Source: Populus alba (lineage: Eukaryota; Streptophyta; Magnoliopsida; Malpighiales; Salicaceae). From it: a stretch of DNA of 64,000 nt. The translations under genes and the position numbers were made by a program. The DNA lies in NCBI RefSeq assembly GCF_005239225.2, contig NC_133299.1:3786967-3850966 (forward strand), given 5' to 3'. This document shows positions 25,226 to 38,469 of this stretch, piece after piece (the stretch's first letter is position 1; each line of letters begins with the position of its first letter). The notes under the pieces are model-generated. The model saw nothing but the letters and a program-made list of their open reading frames with translations, was not told where the DNA came from and made no database searches.

Positions 25226-25786
25226 GTAAAAAGTCAAGATTTTTAAAAACTATGATTGAAATGCTGTCCCAAACAAATATTTAATGATATAAAATTTGAT
25301 GGAGGCCATTATCAATTTGGCATGATCATAGGGGAAATTAATGAAAATGAAACAAAAGGGGGAAATTGGCGAACAAAGGGGAAAAACAAGGATTATTATC
25401 GTTATTATCCTTATTAGTTCGTTAATGACAGCAGTAAAAAAAAAAAAGGAGGGGGGGGTAAAAGTAAAAACCAACGAATCCTCATCCTCCTCCTCCTTGT
25501 CATGTATGGTAACAACAGAACAGGATTTTTAAAGGCCAAGATCACTTGAAATCCTCCTTAAAAACACAATATCATAACCTCAAGATCAAAAAAATTTCAA
25601 CCGTCAGATGAAGAAAAAAAAGGTATATCTGAGAGGAGGGACTACGGATAGGGAGAGGGAAAGGGAGAGAGATTTTTGTTAATTATTATTATTATTATTT
25701 ATCCGCTGTCAAGAGGGAGACCAACAAAAAAAAGGAAAAAATAAATAAATAAACAGGGCAAAATAAAAACCACCAAACGGCTATAA

Positions 25787-25981
25787 TTGTCACTGCAAGG
25801 CTTTGTGTGTTGCTCTGTTGGAGAGAGAGAGAGAGAGAGATTTAAGGTTGTGGGATTTTACGGGATTGCTCGGGGAGATATTTGCCTCGGCAAATTTTGG
25901 CCACCAGTTTGTGTATCAGGAAGGAGGGAGAGGCTTAGTTTGATCTTGGTTTTAAAAGATCTCAGAGAGGTTTTTAATTGA
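25787..25981 (+). promoter_or_regulatory. Possible upstream ORF and (GA)n tract in the GT17 gene leader
   Basis: A 64-codon open frame starts at 25787 and stops at 25981, 55 bases before the main ATG at 26036, in a region that is probably 5' UTR. It includes a (GA)9 run near 25820-25839 encoding alternating Glu/Arg. The peptide resembles nothing I know. If transcribed, it could lower translation of the main ORF. The transcription start is unknown, so this is inference. Confidence 0.35.
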
Positions 25982-26035
25982 ACATTTATTTTTGTTAACT
26001 GTTGGGATTTTGGTTGATTGATCGATCGATTAATC

Positions 26036-27934
26036 ATGTCTGTTGGGTATTATAGTTCCAAGAAGACTGATGATATATGTGAGGATGTTTGTGGCCAGGT
26101 AATTTATTCTTCTTATTCTTCCATTAAAGTTTTGATTTTTTTTCATTTGGAGTAATGGATGTCTTGTTATTTTTAGATAATACGCTAAATTTGTAATCAT
26201 TTATGACTCTTTTAAACTTTTGAAGTTGGCTGCTTTCTTTTGATATTTGAATTGTTGATTTTAAGATTTTGAATTTGTTTTTGTTCTTTTTAATAAAATG
26301 AATTCCCCTTCTCTCCTTTCAATCCTCTTTCAGAGATTTGTGGTTTCTTATACTTTGGGGTGAAAATGCATTGGAATGAATATCAGAGTTAGTGATTTTG
26401 GGTTTTCTTTTACTTCATTTTTTTTTCCCTGTATAATTGGAAGTGAAGGTACGTTGAGCAATGGATACGAAAAATAATGATGTGGGTTCTTATCAAAAAG
26501 TTGTAGATTTTGTAACTTTTGGATTCATAGAGGGTAATATTTGGCTGTTTTGTTACTTTTAGTAACAGTGACAATTTATTTTTTCTTTTTGTTTTTTTGA
26601 CATTCAATGAACTGGTTCTAATTCTCTATGCACCTGCAATCTGTTAAACAACAACCACAGGTTCAGATGAAGTTCTTGCGCTTGAACTTCATTTTTTAAT
26701 CTATGGTTGTTGTATTGTGTTCTTGCTGTGGATAATGTTCTACTATCACAGGCATAGCAGGTAGATGTTGCTATTTATTCTGCAAAATCTTGACATCTTA
26801 GTTTTACCTAGAAAGTTTTGTTTTAATTTGCAGCAGTCGTCTCGAGCAGCTCTGAGCATGTCTAGGCTGAAGTGTATCTTGCGAGGGTTGGATTTCAAGA
26901 CCTATATATTCTTGTTGGTTCTTGTTCCATTAGGAATACTCAGTATGTATCTGCATGGCCAGAAGATCACCTATTTCCTGAGACCTATATGGGAATCTCC
27001 TCCAAAGCCCTTCCAGATACGTCCTCACTATTATCATAACAATGTATCAATGGAGAATCTTTGCAGGCTTCATGGTTGGGGGATTCGTGAATCCCCAAGA
27101 CGAGTCTATGATGCAGTATTATTTAGTAATGAAGTAGACATTCTCACGATTCGATGGAAGGAATTATATCCTTACATAACACAGTTTGTTATTCTTGAAG
27201 CAAATTCAACATTTACAGGCATACCCAAACCATTGCTCTTTGCAACAAATCGGGACAGATTCAAATTTATAGAGAATCGGTTGACTTATGGGACAGTTGG
27301 AGGGAGATTCAGGAAAGGGGAAAACCCATTTGTAGAAGAAGCATACCAGAGAGTAGCACTGGACCAGCTTATTAGAATAGCCGGGATTGAAGATGATGAT
27401 TTGCTATTAATGTCTGATGTTGATGAGATCCCCAGTGCTCACACAATTAATCTATTGAGGTGGTGCGATGACACGCCCCCAGTTCTTCATCTTCAGTTGA
27501 AGAACTACTTGTACTCTTTTGAATATTATGTTGATAACAAGAGCTGGCGGGCTTCTGTTCACAAGTTCAAGAAAGGGAAAACCAGATATGCGCACTATCG
27601 TCAGGCAGATGTCCTCTTGTCAGATGCGGGTTGGCATTGCAGCTTTTGCTTCCGCCACATCAGTGAGTTCGTATTTAAGATGAAAGCTTACAGCCATTAT
27701 GATCGGGTTAGGTTCTCTCATTACCTGAACCCTAAAAGGATTCAGAATGTGATTTGCAAAGGGGCTGATCTGTTTGACATGCTACCTGAGGAATACACAT
27801 TCAAGGAGATTATTGGGAAGATGGGTCCTATCCCTCATTCGTATTCAGCAGTCCATCTACCGGAATTTTTGTTGAATAATGCTGAGAAGTACAAATATCT
27901 CTTGCCCGGTAACTGCATAAGGGACAGTGGGTGA
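26036..27934 (+). CDS. Family GT17 beta-1,4-mannosyl-glycoprotein N-acetylglucosaminyltransferase-like protein
   Basis: Plant member of glycosyltransferase family 17, related to animal GnT-III (bisecting GlcNAc transferase). It should be a Golgi type II membrane protein; the plant substrate is not established. Two exons, 26036-26098 and 26834-27934, join in phase to 387 residues. Exon 1 encodes [20 protein letters not shown], the conserved cytosolic N-terminus. A single membrane anchor is at about 45-61 ([17 protein letters not shown]). The catalytic domain follows, with [26 protein letters not shown], the putative metal-binding DVD at 216-218 ([12 protein letters not shown]), WHCSFCFR and [17 protein letters not shown]. 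The length matches Arabidopsis homologues. A longer frame from 26765 enters exon 2 from the intron and was not used, because exon 1 matches the family start. The exon 2 acceptor is a cagcag tandem. Confidence 0.92.
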
Positions 27935-30690
27935 AGTTTCTTGCAAAATGACGAATCTTTGTAAATTCTGGATGCATGCCGTCCTCTGCACCGAAAAGGG
28001 CTGTATTAGACAATTGATGGTGATGCTGTAGCATTGGTACAAGCATCGCCTTTGTTGGTTGAATCCATGTCATTCTTAGGGAGATGGGATGAACTTGGAA
28101 GGTTCTCATTGTGTATGAAGGGAAATGCTGTATATTCCTTTTTGCGGGACTTGGGTTTCTCCATTATGAAGAAGATGTATATTCAGTTTTCCAAGGGGTA
28201 GCTCGTTACTAGAGGTCCTTGGTATGTATGCACAGACCGCTGCTAGTTGGTTTGGCTTATCCTACCTGAATTGCATTAGAGTAGAATGACATTTTCCCAT
28301 GTTTTTATGTGATGGGGAAGTTCGGCTTTTCTGACTAATCTATTGATGATATATTAATCTTGTCTGTCTAGTTGTTGATTGTACCATTTGATTTCTGCTG
28401 GTTTTGCCATTGACCGAAATGCTGATTTATTCATCATTTTGATAGCATTGCAGATTGTGAATTTTTTTTCCTAGTTATTACTGTCTTTTTTCATCTTTCT
28501 CAAATTATATATATGGTTTTTGCTTATAACACATGAACCTCCAGGATTGTAATAGAATCTATTCTGTCTGTTTGTGATTGCTGGAGGGGAGGATCCATTA
28601 ACTAACTTCATTTCGTCTTGAATTCGGACATCTGTAATGGGGTAACCCTTTTAAGATTTTCCACACGTATTCGCGGATTGGGGTCCACAAAATTTCTTTT
28701 CTTTCTCGTGGTTGGTCTTTAAGGGAAGCTTGTTGCCTGAAAAAGGTGAGCTTTTTCGTCCTCCCATGGAAATCCACTTTTAAACTTGTGCACGCATTGG
28801 CCAACTAGAGGATAATAACCTTTTGAATTATGAATTTCAACTGACCATCTTGTAGTTCTCTTTCCCTGCTGTAAAGTTTCTGTAAATTCAGGGAGAACTC
28901 GCTCAAGCTGTTTAGTTAATTGGATAGATGCTTTCTTTTTTGAACACTGATGGTCTTTGCAAAACTCAGTTCAAGAATCAAACTTTGAAACCTTTTGAGA
29001 ATCGTTATCTCAGTCCAAAGTTGTGGGGTTACAGTTTCTTTTGAGCTTTAATCAGGAAACGCATTGCGTGCAACTTTGATGTTGAGGATCAATCATGATG
29101 CTGACAACCACTTCAAGATATGGAATAAGAGTAGAGAACATGTGGGAGAAGTAAAAGATTCCCGCTCCGTGTTTCTTTTGTTAACATTTTGCCTTTACAT
29201 TGTTGTTGCTCATGTGTTATCTGGTGTTGCTTCTGCTAGGGATGCCCACATCCTACTGGCTCAGCTGTATTATAATCGAAGAAACCCTAATCCAGCAGCT
29301 GCTCATGCTCTGGTTCTTCCCTTTCCATGTTCTTTTCATAACCTGAAGGATGCATTCATCTTCCATATCACAGTAGCTTTCCTCAGGCTTCTGTAGAGGT
29401 GTCTTGAAGCAACATTAAACAGAAACTCGAAGTTTCTTGAAGCTTTTCATACCCAAAAAACAGAGTTTTGACACAAATGTAACAGGAAAACGAATGAATA
29501 TCTTTCAAAGTCACATTCTTTTGTTGGCTGTCCATCACTTTCTGTTGCTCCTAATCACAGCACAGAAAATAGCAACAAGAGGCACCCCAAAAGCATACAC
29601 CAAAAGGACATTATTCCAATGGCAAACAGAGCATTGGTGGATGATGTTCCAAATCAGCACCTCTGCTGTAAACCACACAGATACTGCCTCTGGTTTTTCT
29701 GTGGATGGAAAATTTCTTTCGATTATGAGGGTCCTAGCTAGTTCAATAACTATTTCATCAAAAGTTATAAATATATCTGATTACTTAAATCAAAAGTTTC
29801 AAATCCGTGCTTTAATCAAAGATTAAGTTCTTAAACCGAGTCTAAAAGAAGAAGTAATGAATTACCGACTAAGGGAGTTTACAAGGTTTAAGGGATGGAG
29901 TTCTCACAATCCACTCATATTGGATTATCAAAAATGAAATTGGAAATAATCATTGTTGCCCAGAACGTGCATGAGCACGAATCTACTGGATGAGTTGACT
30001 ATCTCCCATCCAGCTCAGAACCAATTTTAATAAGCGAAATTATGAAACCTCCACCATGAGCAGCTTGCTTGTATTATATACTATCAAGAACTCAATTCCT
30101 TTAGAATCACTCTTTTTTCTTCTTCAAAAATTGGTCATCTAGTCGATGGACTTTAAAAAATAAAAAAACTGACTATTTTTCCACTACTAGCCAAGAACTC
30201 AAAAGGAGCTATCGATGGACAAATCCTACTTCATAACCTTCTGATAAACATCCCAAGTCACAACCCACTAGGGCACAGAATTTAGAAAATGAAGCAAGCA
30301 AGAAGACAAGGAAAAGTCATAAATATTAGAAAAAAAGGAAAAAAGAAGACAATGAAAACTAACTCAATAAATATTTTGAGCAATAATCTACAAGTCTCCT
30401 CCTCCTCTCCTCCTCCTTTCCGTTGATATTTTCCATCAGACATCGTAATAATCTCAGTCAATAATCCAAACTCTAAAATTCCACTTTGAACGAGTCGTTG
30501 AAAACGAAGTCATTTAAATTAGGATTTTAATATTTTCTAGCTCGCTCCGACACGCCAAGACAAAGTTTATATGGAGACTTGAAAGGGTTGGTGATGATGG
30601 TCTTTTTTTGGTTCGCTTGGCATGAGATTCAATCATGAAAACTAAAAAGAAAGAGAAAATTCTTAATCATCTATTTTACTACCTTTTTTT
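27935..30690. other. 3' flank of the GT17 gene and unassigned sequence
   Basis: 27935 to roughly 28550 is likely 3' UTR. 28560-29830 is less AT-rich and has two plus-strand open frames (29064-29396, 110 codons; 29437-29826, 129 codons) that I do not recognise. The first has a hydrophobic stretch (FLLLTFCLYIVVAHVL) and ARDAHILLAQLYY. Neither has clear splice context or family similarity, so they are not called as genes. 29830-30690 shows nothing. Confidence 0.45.
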
Positions 30691-30699
30691 TTTTTTTTT

Positions 30700-31310
30700 T
30701 TTTAATGTTTGATAATATGATTATGATTATTTTTTAAAAATATATCAAAATATATTTTTTATTTAACAATATATCAAAATAATATTATTATTATTTTTTA
30801 AATCATTTTTTATATTAATGAATCAAAATAATATAAAAATACCAAAAAATATCAATTTGAAGTAAAGAAAAAAATAAAATAAAATTTATTTTTTAAAAAA
30901 ACATTTTTAAAATGCAAAAACAAACATGATTTATATAAAGATATTTTTGGATTAGGTTTTTGTGCATCAAGACTAAGTTTTTTTAATTGAATCTTAAATT
31001 CCTCCATATTCACACTAATAATATAATTTAAAAAATTCATTTGGCGTGGCTTTTTTTGTTTGTCATAAAAAGATAGATGTAACTCTTGTGTGAAGCACAT
31101 ATTTACTTGTTAATCAGGTTTGTATTTGTTAGAAAATACTTTTTAATTAAAAATATATTAAAATAATTTTATTTATTTTTAATATTAATACATTAAAATC
31201 ATAAAAAAAACTATAAAAAAATTATTTTTATTTTCATTTTGATGTTTTTAAAAAAAAACAAAATATAATTTTAAAAAGACTTTAAAAAAACAAAATTCTT
31301 TAATATCTAA
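30700..31310 (+). repeat. Two degenerate AT-rich dispersed-repeat copies
   Basis: Copies at about 30700-30930 and 31120-31310 contain atatatcaaaataatatta and tattaatacattaaaatc blocks followed by aaaa-acta-aaaa. Same family as 25085-25225. The space between holds no gene. Confidence 0.5.
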
Positions 31311-31684
31311 ATCTAATTAAAATAGTGTAATGTAACGAAGGGTGACCTTGGCTTGACATGAATGTAATTACATCATTTGTCTTTCAAAAGAAAGTCATCA
31401 TGATCCAAATAAATTATTTAAGACTCCATAAAAGAAAGTCATCATGATCAAAATGATAATGTGTATTTTGAATTATTTATCTTAAAAACAAACTAAATTA
31501 ATTTATATCTTAAAAAGTTTGGCTTATCAATTGTTTATCTATCTCCGCTAATAATTAAGGCTAGCAATAACTTGACTAAAAGAATTATTTAAATGAATTG
31601 GAAGAAGAAAAAAAAATCAATTGACAAAGGAATTCCAATTTATTGACCTTGGCATCATGCTGATCACTGCTACTCCAACATCGT

Positions 31685-31960
31685 TACATAGTTTTTAAAT
31701 CTGGTCCGATTCAAGGTCTATATTTCAAGTTTTGATAAGGTTATTAAGTCGTTTGGATTAATTTTTTTTTAAAAAAAATCAAAAACAACACCGTTTAATA
31801 AAAAACTAAAAATAAAAGTCAACGAGTTGCAACCGGGTTTTGCCGGGTCACACTGAGTTTTTTTATTTTTTATTTTTTTTTCAACTCAGCCTAGTTTCAA
31901 CAACAAATTAGTTGAGTTTCAAATTAACCCACTTAGACCGAACCAGGTTTTAAAACGATG
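31685..31960. repeat. Dispersed repeat with a gttgcaaccgggttt core
   Basis: Contains gagttgcaaccgggttttgc, then cgggtca, and at the far end accgaaccaggttttaaaac. The same core is in inverse orientation at 45640-45835, with related phrases at 52195-52480. The nature of the family is unknown; there are no ORFs. Confidence 0.6.
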
Positions 31961-32689
31961 TATCATAGCCATCACTTTGTTAGCCTTTATTATTATTATT
32001 ATTATTTTCCCTTTTGCTGTAAGCAAGTGTTCAGCCCAAAGCGGAGACGAAGCAAAAGCTTATATCATGTTTGTTAAATATAAATTATTGAATTCAAATT
32101 GAATGGGATAATTTAGTGTATGATAAAAATGGTAACTACTTAACTTTTTATTATTTTAATTATGTTCGCTAATGATGAAATTTAAAACATGATAGGTCTA
32201 TCCAAACTCAGAAAGAAAATAGGTGCAAATTATATTTTCTTAATTGATGTCTTTGTTAATTTTTTTTTTGTTTTCTCTCAACTAATTGCAAATCTAAATT
32301 CCTTTGTTCTTCACACTTTCTCTACACAATATGACTCATATTTCCATATTTTAATTATACGTAGATAAAAATAAAATAAAAAACTTGGTTTATTCTAATT
32401 GAAGTTAGAGGTATTTTATTGATACAAAAGTTATTATTAATCATTATTCTAGAACTTTATTTGTTGACCATATAATTTTTTTTTATTATTTCTCTAAGTT
32501 AGAGATTTATTTTTACTATAGACCTTTTCATTTATAACGTGTTTGTGATGTCCTAAAAAAAATTCAAGCAACATGGGATTATAATTTATATGTTGGATAA
32601 TCGATTAATCTTTTAGTTATAACAATCAAATCTAGTCTTCCTTATCAGGGCTGTCGGGTTTAATGTTTGATACCTACGAAAGATTTTTT

Positions 32690-33975
32690 TTTTCATAAAA
32701 TAAATATGTCATAGAGAATGGAAATTGAGAACCTCTTCTTTTAAGGATCTAATAGGTCTTTATAGCTTATTATTCTTATTTTTTTTATCGAGGAGAAGAC
32801 TAAAAAATCCTCTTTTTTTATAGCATTTAATTGTCATGTGTCAAAGAAAGAAATATATCTGCACGCGTGTGGGCTAAGTGTTTGACTAAGCCCAAGAATG
32901 CTGAGTCTAACAACTTGCCAAACTCATATATGTTTGGACTCAGCACTTGGCTGGGTTCAAAGATGCTGAGTTTGGTAACTTGCCAAACTTTTATAAGTTT
33001 GGGCTCAACACTTAGATAGGTTCAATGATGTTGGGTCTGGTAATTCATGAGACTCTTATATGTTTAGGGTCAGTGTTTAGTTGGGTCCAAGGATGCTGGG
33101 TTTGATAGTTTACCAGACTCATATATCATATATGCTTGGGCTTGGCGCTTGGCTGAGCTCAATGATGTTGGGTTATCACCCAGCCTCTTGTTTCTTTAAA
33201 TAAGGATCTAAATAAAAATAAGAACAAAACATGCTAATATATCAGTAGCCGCCAAGTCTTTATATTTATTATACAAAGATTTTGAAAGGTTACCAATATT
33301 AAATGAGAGTATTTCAACCTTCCCCATAAGATTGAGTTATTCCATAAAGAACTGTTATGATTCTTGTGGCTAGGTGACTCATCTTTATTGAATGAGATGA
33401 CTCTTGAGATGAAAAATGACGACTTGCATTTAATGCAATAGTTGAATGGTAGCCTAGAGTTGATGCTTGACATTTGTAAAAAAATCCTCATTTATAGATT
33501 TAGAGACTTTCCGATACTTAAGTATCTTTTTGAGAAAAAATACAATGATATTTAGAGAAAAACTCTAAAAAAACAATAAGTCATAGAAAATGAAGATTGA
33601 AAACCTCTTTTTTTGAGAATTTAATAGGTCTTTATACCTTATTTTTCTTACTCTTTTATCGAGGGGATGACTCAAAGGTCTTCTTTTTGTATAGCATTTA
33701 ATTCTCATGTATCAAAGAGAGAAATATCTCTGACTTTATCATAAATAAAAATATCTATGATTTTATCAAAGAAAAATATCTATGATTTTATCAAAGAAAA
33801 AATATTTATTTATGTGTGTGGGCTCAGTGCTTGATTGAGTTCAAGAAAGTTGGGTTTGACAATTCATCCGACTCATGTATATTTAGGCTTAACATTTGAT
33901 TGATCCCATTAGGTTATTACCCAGCTTCTGATTTCTTTAAATGAGGATGAAAATAAAAATAAAACAAAACATGTT
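32690..33975. repeat. Long direct repeat, two copies (about 32690-33235 and 33575-33975)
   Basis: Both copies run in the same order: gtcatagagaatggaaatt / gtcatagaaaatgaagatt, aataggtctttata, ttatcgagg, tatagcatttaatt, catgtgtcaaagaaagaaat, a gtgtgggct-starting block, then ttctttaaat and aaaacatgttaa. About 340 bases separate them. Copy 1 contains the expanded minisatellite; copy 2 has one unit plus a 28-bp triplication near 33740-33810. They could be paired remnants of terminal repeats of an unidentified element. Confidence 0.7.
32862..33195. repeat. Minisatellite, about 4.5 units of roughly 66 bp
   Basis: Units follow gggctcagcacttggctggg, then ttcaaagatgctgggt, then ttgccaaactcatatatgt. 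Units are diverged (about 75-85% by eye). The matching block in the second long-repeat copy (33815-33925) holds about one and a half units. Confidence 0.8.
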
Positions 33976-36900
33976 AACCCATTAAATATAATTGTACTTT
34001 TAAAGCACAATATAAAAATAAACTAAAATGAATGCTGCCATAAGCAAACTTTTAGAAGGGACTAATTGAAATGATTATCAAAATTAAAGTCAAAATTAAC
34101 TTTATAAAAAAATTGGGGGCCCATGGCAAGCCTTAAATATGATTCATTAGTTAAATTAGTTTTCTTAAAAAAGGACAAGTAGCCGCAACTGGTCTCTCTC
34201 TGTTCACGGTTTTATTTATTTATTAGTATTATTGGAGCCCTCGGTGAGGCTTTGTGCTATGGTCTTTATAATGATTTCCTAGTAAAACACCTTGTGTTCT
34301 CGAAAACATCTAGAGTTTGGATTCAACAAGAAATCCCTATTAATTATCACAATGGTTGGTTTCTTTAGAAACAAAATAATGCTTTAATTTTATTCACTAA
34401 CACTCTTTAACAATGTAAAAGATTAATTTTTTTATATATATTTTTATAATTAGTTAGCTTCATAAATTTAATTGTTATTGTTATTACCTCATAAAAAGAA
34501 TTTTTTAAGTGAACAATGCGATTTTTAATTTGAATAAAATAGAATTATCATTCCAAAATTAGATTATTATGAATATAAAATATTAAGATGACTATTATAA
34601 ATTTTTATTTTGATTTTTTTTAGAAAACATAATTGTAATTTTGACATATATCTAAATTTTTTTATAAAAAATTCTTCTTCATTCTCAATAAATGAGCATA
34701 TTTTTTTTAATTCCTTATTGGAAATCAACAACCCAAAAGGAAAGAGAAAACTAAAATAAAAAAGAAAATAGTTTTTTTATTAGCGAACACTAGTCAATTG
34801 ATCTGCATTCCACTCGATGTCAAATAAAAAAAGCAAGAAAAAAATATGTTGGCTTTGTTAGCACAATTTCTAGCACCAAAATTTTTTTTAATTATGAACT
34901 AGAAATTTAATAAGTTTATTTAATTAAAATAAATCAAAAATTATATAAGCTAATAAATATTAAAAAGAGATGTTTAAATTAACTAAAAACTAAGTTTGTA
35001 AGCTGGAAGATAAATGCAGTTTAAGATGACTAATCTTATTATGCCACAAGGAGACCTTACAAATATTTTTATTTAATTAAATGAAAATTATATATTTTTT
35101 TAGAAGAATAATAGTTTAAATTTCGTTGAAACAAAATGATTTGTTAGGATAGCTTCCCCCTTTTCTTTATTTTTTCTACAAAAAAATTATAACTTCTTTG
35201 TTCTATTTTCTTTATTTAATAAAACTAAAATGTAATTGGAAGAAATTGTTTTTTCAAAAAATGGACAATTTGAAATAAAGATGAGAAATGTATCTCTCTA
35301 ATTAAAATCCTTTCATCTTATCAATACACTTCTTCTTTCTTTCTTTTTTTTCATAAATTGTTTTAACTAGAATACTTGTTGTTTTTTAAGGAAGATCTTA
35401 TTATATTCATAAAAGAAAAATTTAGTTATCAAAAAAATATTATGATAATTTTGACATGAATATATTAAAAAATATATAAAAACTATACACCACCTATGTA
35501 ATGCAAATGAGGAACTTTTTGAAAATGCAACAAAACTTGATCCAATCCAACAGGTCAAATTGGAAACTCCCCAACCCGACCCCTTTCTTTGCCTGGTTCT
35601 CAAATTGCTAAGTGAGAGTTGACTCGATATAGCCTGTTAACATGATAAGTCCACATGTGACCCGGTCCAAATTTGGGTAGACTATATATAAATATATATA
35701 TATTGAGATAACAATGTTTTGCATTCACTCATATCAACTTAAATTAACTTGTCAAATCTGCAATTCAGATTATAAACCTGGTCGGATCTAATTAACTTTT
35801 TTAATCTATTTTTATTCAATTATATGAGAATAAAAATATACATGAATAGGAGAGCCACCAAATAACATTTAAGAAAAAAAAAATCATAAATGGTTGTATA
35901 AAATAGAGTACTTGCTAATATTATTAAAAAAAAATGTTATAATCTTATTTGAAAACAAAGTAAAAAATTGAATGATATTTAATAAAAATAATATCAAAAT
36001 TAAGCTTTTAACTAATTAATTTTATTGAATTATAATTAAATTAGAAGGAAACATATAAAAAAATACACAACGGCAAAAAAAAAAGGCCAAACGAGTGAAA
36101 AATCAGGCTCCAATCTCTTGGTACAAAAAAAAAAAACCATTTTCAATGTTTTTTTCCCCTAAAAACACTAAAGGAAACACCTCATAAGCGTTAATAAACT
36201 TGTATATAATCTTAAAATAATCTTTAATCAATCAAAAAAAATAAAAACTCAACCCAAATAAACGAATTCTTGAGATCCTATGTACTTTTTAGAGCAATAT
36301 GAAAAGTCGAAAACACTTAAATAATTTTTTTTTTTATTAAATAGAACTCCTTTATATTAAAATTAGCTTTTCTGGTTGTCCCAGTTCGGACAACAAACAA
36401 TTTTCTTCCTTCTTTTTCTACCTATGCTTTTTCTTCAATTTTAAATTCATTGACTGAAATGTAAATAAAAAAAAAATTAAGATCAAAACACAAAAAATTC
36501 AAACTAAAAAGACCAAAAAGTAAGAATAAAAATTGTTTGAGGACCAAAAGTTTTAAGAAGTTCCTTGTCAACAATTGCAAAGCAGAGAAAAAGCCTTCAT
36601 TTTTACTTTATAGTCAAATTTGATTCCTAAGTCTGAATATTTTATAAGCAATAAAATTAAACTCTATTTACAAAATTGAGTATTTATCTAATATCAACAT
36701 TTTTTTTACACCATGAAAAATCCATAATATATAAATTCGAATTGAATCATCAACCTCAATTTTTAACCAATATAATATAAAAAAAATAAAAGTTGACAAT
36801 CACAGGAAAAAATGTTTTAAGAACCAGATAAAAAAAATGAAATAATACTGTTGGAATCTATAAAAATTTTAATTTTTTTATTTGCTTTAAATTAATAATT

Positions 36901-38127
36901 TTTTTGGTGTTTTTAGATCATTTTAATATGCTAATTTCAAAAATAATTTTAAAAAAATAAAATATATATATTATTTTGATACATTTTTAAGTAAAAAAAC
37001 ACTTTGAAAAACACCTTTAATATCCCATGTTTTGCTTCTTCTTCTTCTTTTCCATGTAATATAAACAGTTTTTTTCTCATTAAAGTATCTTTTAAATATT
37101 TTTAAATGGTTAAATTATTTTTCAATCATTCAATAGTAAATAAATTAAATTTTAAAGTAAAATAAATATAAATTTGTCTTTGCATTATGTTATCTTTTGT
37201 ATCGGAAAATTTTGGATATAAAATGGAGACATTTGTTTTTATCCATTTCACAACATTACGTAAAATTGGTGTTTTTAATAAAAAAAATGTTCTGATAAAA
37301 AATTATATTAGTTTGAAGTGAAAAAAAAGGCATATATTAACTCTTTATCCACATAAAATAAAAATAGATTAGCAAAAAATATAATATTTAAGATATATGT
37401 TTAAGAAATACATACCAATAGTTAAATTAAAAGAGAGAAATTCAAATGTTAAAAAAGATAAATTATGAGTGGTACTATTTTAGCGCTTCTCCCCTACTTA
37501 AATGAAATTGGATCCACGAGGATTTTATTTATATGTGAGTGGAGAAATATTACTAATAATATTTAAAAGAACAATTTTCCAGTATAAAGAAAAAAAAAAA
37601 CTTGGCCTAGAGTTAGAGCCCATGCTTTCCAGTTGCTTCAAGGCCTTTCGAGGCCCAGTTATTTGAAATGGAAAAAAAAAAAAAAAAAAGAGAAGCTGGA
37701 ATAGTCAAAGGTCATCTTTGACCTGGACCTCGCTAGAATTCCTCACATAAATTCTCTCTTTTCTAACTTTCTCTCGCTGTTTTTTGTATTTTTTTTCCTA
37801 CTCTTTTCTAAGCAAATCTAATTATCAAAAGGGGAAGGTGAGGAAAAGTTGTGAACATGCTATTCCAGCCATAAGATTTCCTTAATACAATAGTGAATAT
37901 TTATCCTTTTTTTTTTCTCAATTTGTACGAAATCCTATTTTTAATTTTTATATTCTTACATTTTATATTTTCTACTTTTTATTTATGCCAACTCTATATA
38001 TAGATTAGCTTTTTTATTTATTTATTATCATGTTTTACTTAAAAATTATCTTAACACGAATCAAACTTGTATGAAAAATCGAATAAATATTTATTTATAA
38101 AGAGATAAAAACTCAAGTTTTTAATTA
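33976..38127. other. Intergenic AT-rich stretch, no gene seen
   Basis: Poly-A/T rich, with short decayed repeats. 35515-35690 has gacccggtcc-type phrases like the repeat at 52195-52480. One dispersed-repeat copy is at 36850-37020. No exon or RNA gene is recognised. Confidence 0.5.
36850..37020 (-). repeat. AT-rich dispersed repeat copy
   Basis: Reads tttggtgtttttagatcatt, ttaatatgctaatttcaaaa, tattattttgatacattttt and aagtaaaaaaacactttgaa. It is the reverse complement of the 25085-25225 copy and comparatively well preserved. Confidence 0.65.
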
Positions 38128-38132
38128 TATTT

Positions 38133-38392
38133 TGTTACTAGCTAAGAATTGATGGAATGAACTTAACAGTAACACGTGATAAATATATAAAAAAAACAAT
38201 TAGTTATTGTTAGCATATTTTGCATGTGTTGATTAACAATATATTTTAACATGTGAAGATTAGTTAGTTAGTTAGTTAGAAGTTAGTATATAATTATAAG
38301 ATTAGTTCATTGCATAAATAAAAATTTATGAGAATGGTGGAATTCAAGATATAAGATTAAATTTTGATAGTATAAACTATTAACTCTCTCTT

Positions 38393-38469
<77 letters not shown>

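Noticed and set aside
26765..26833. Longer start for the GT17 protein at 26765
   Set aside because: It lies in the intron. The exon at 26036-26098 supplies the conserved family N-terminus and joins in phase.
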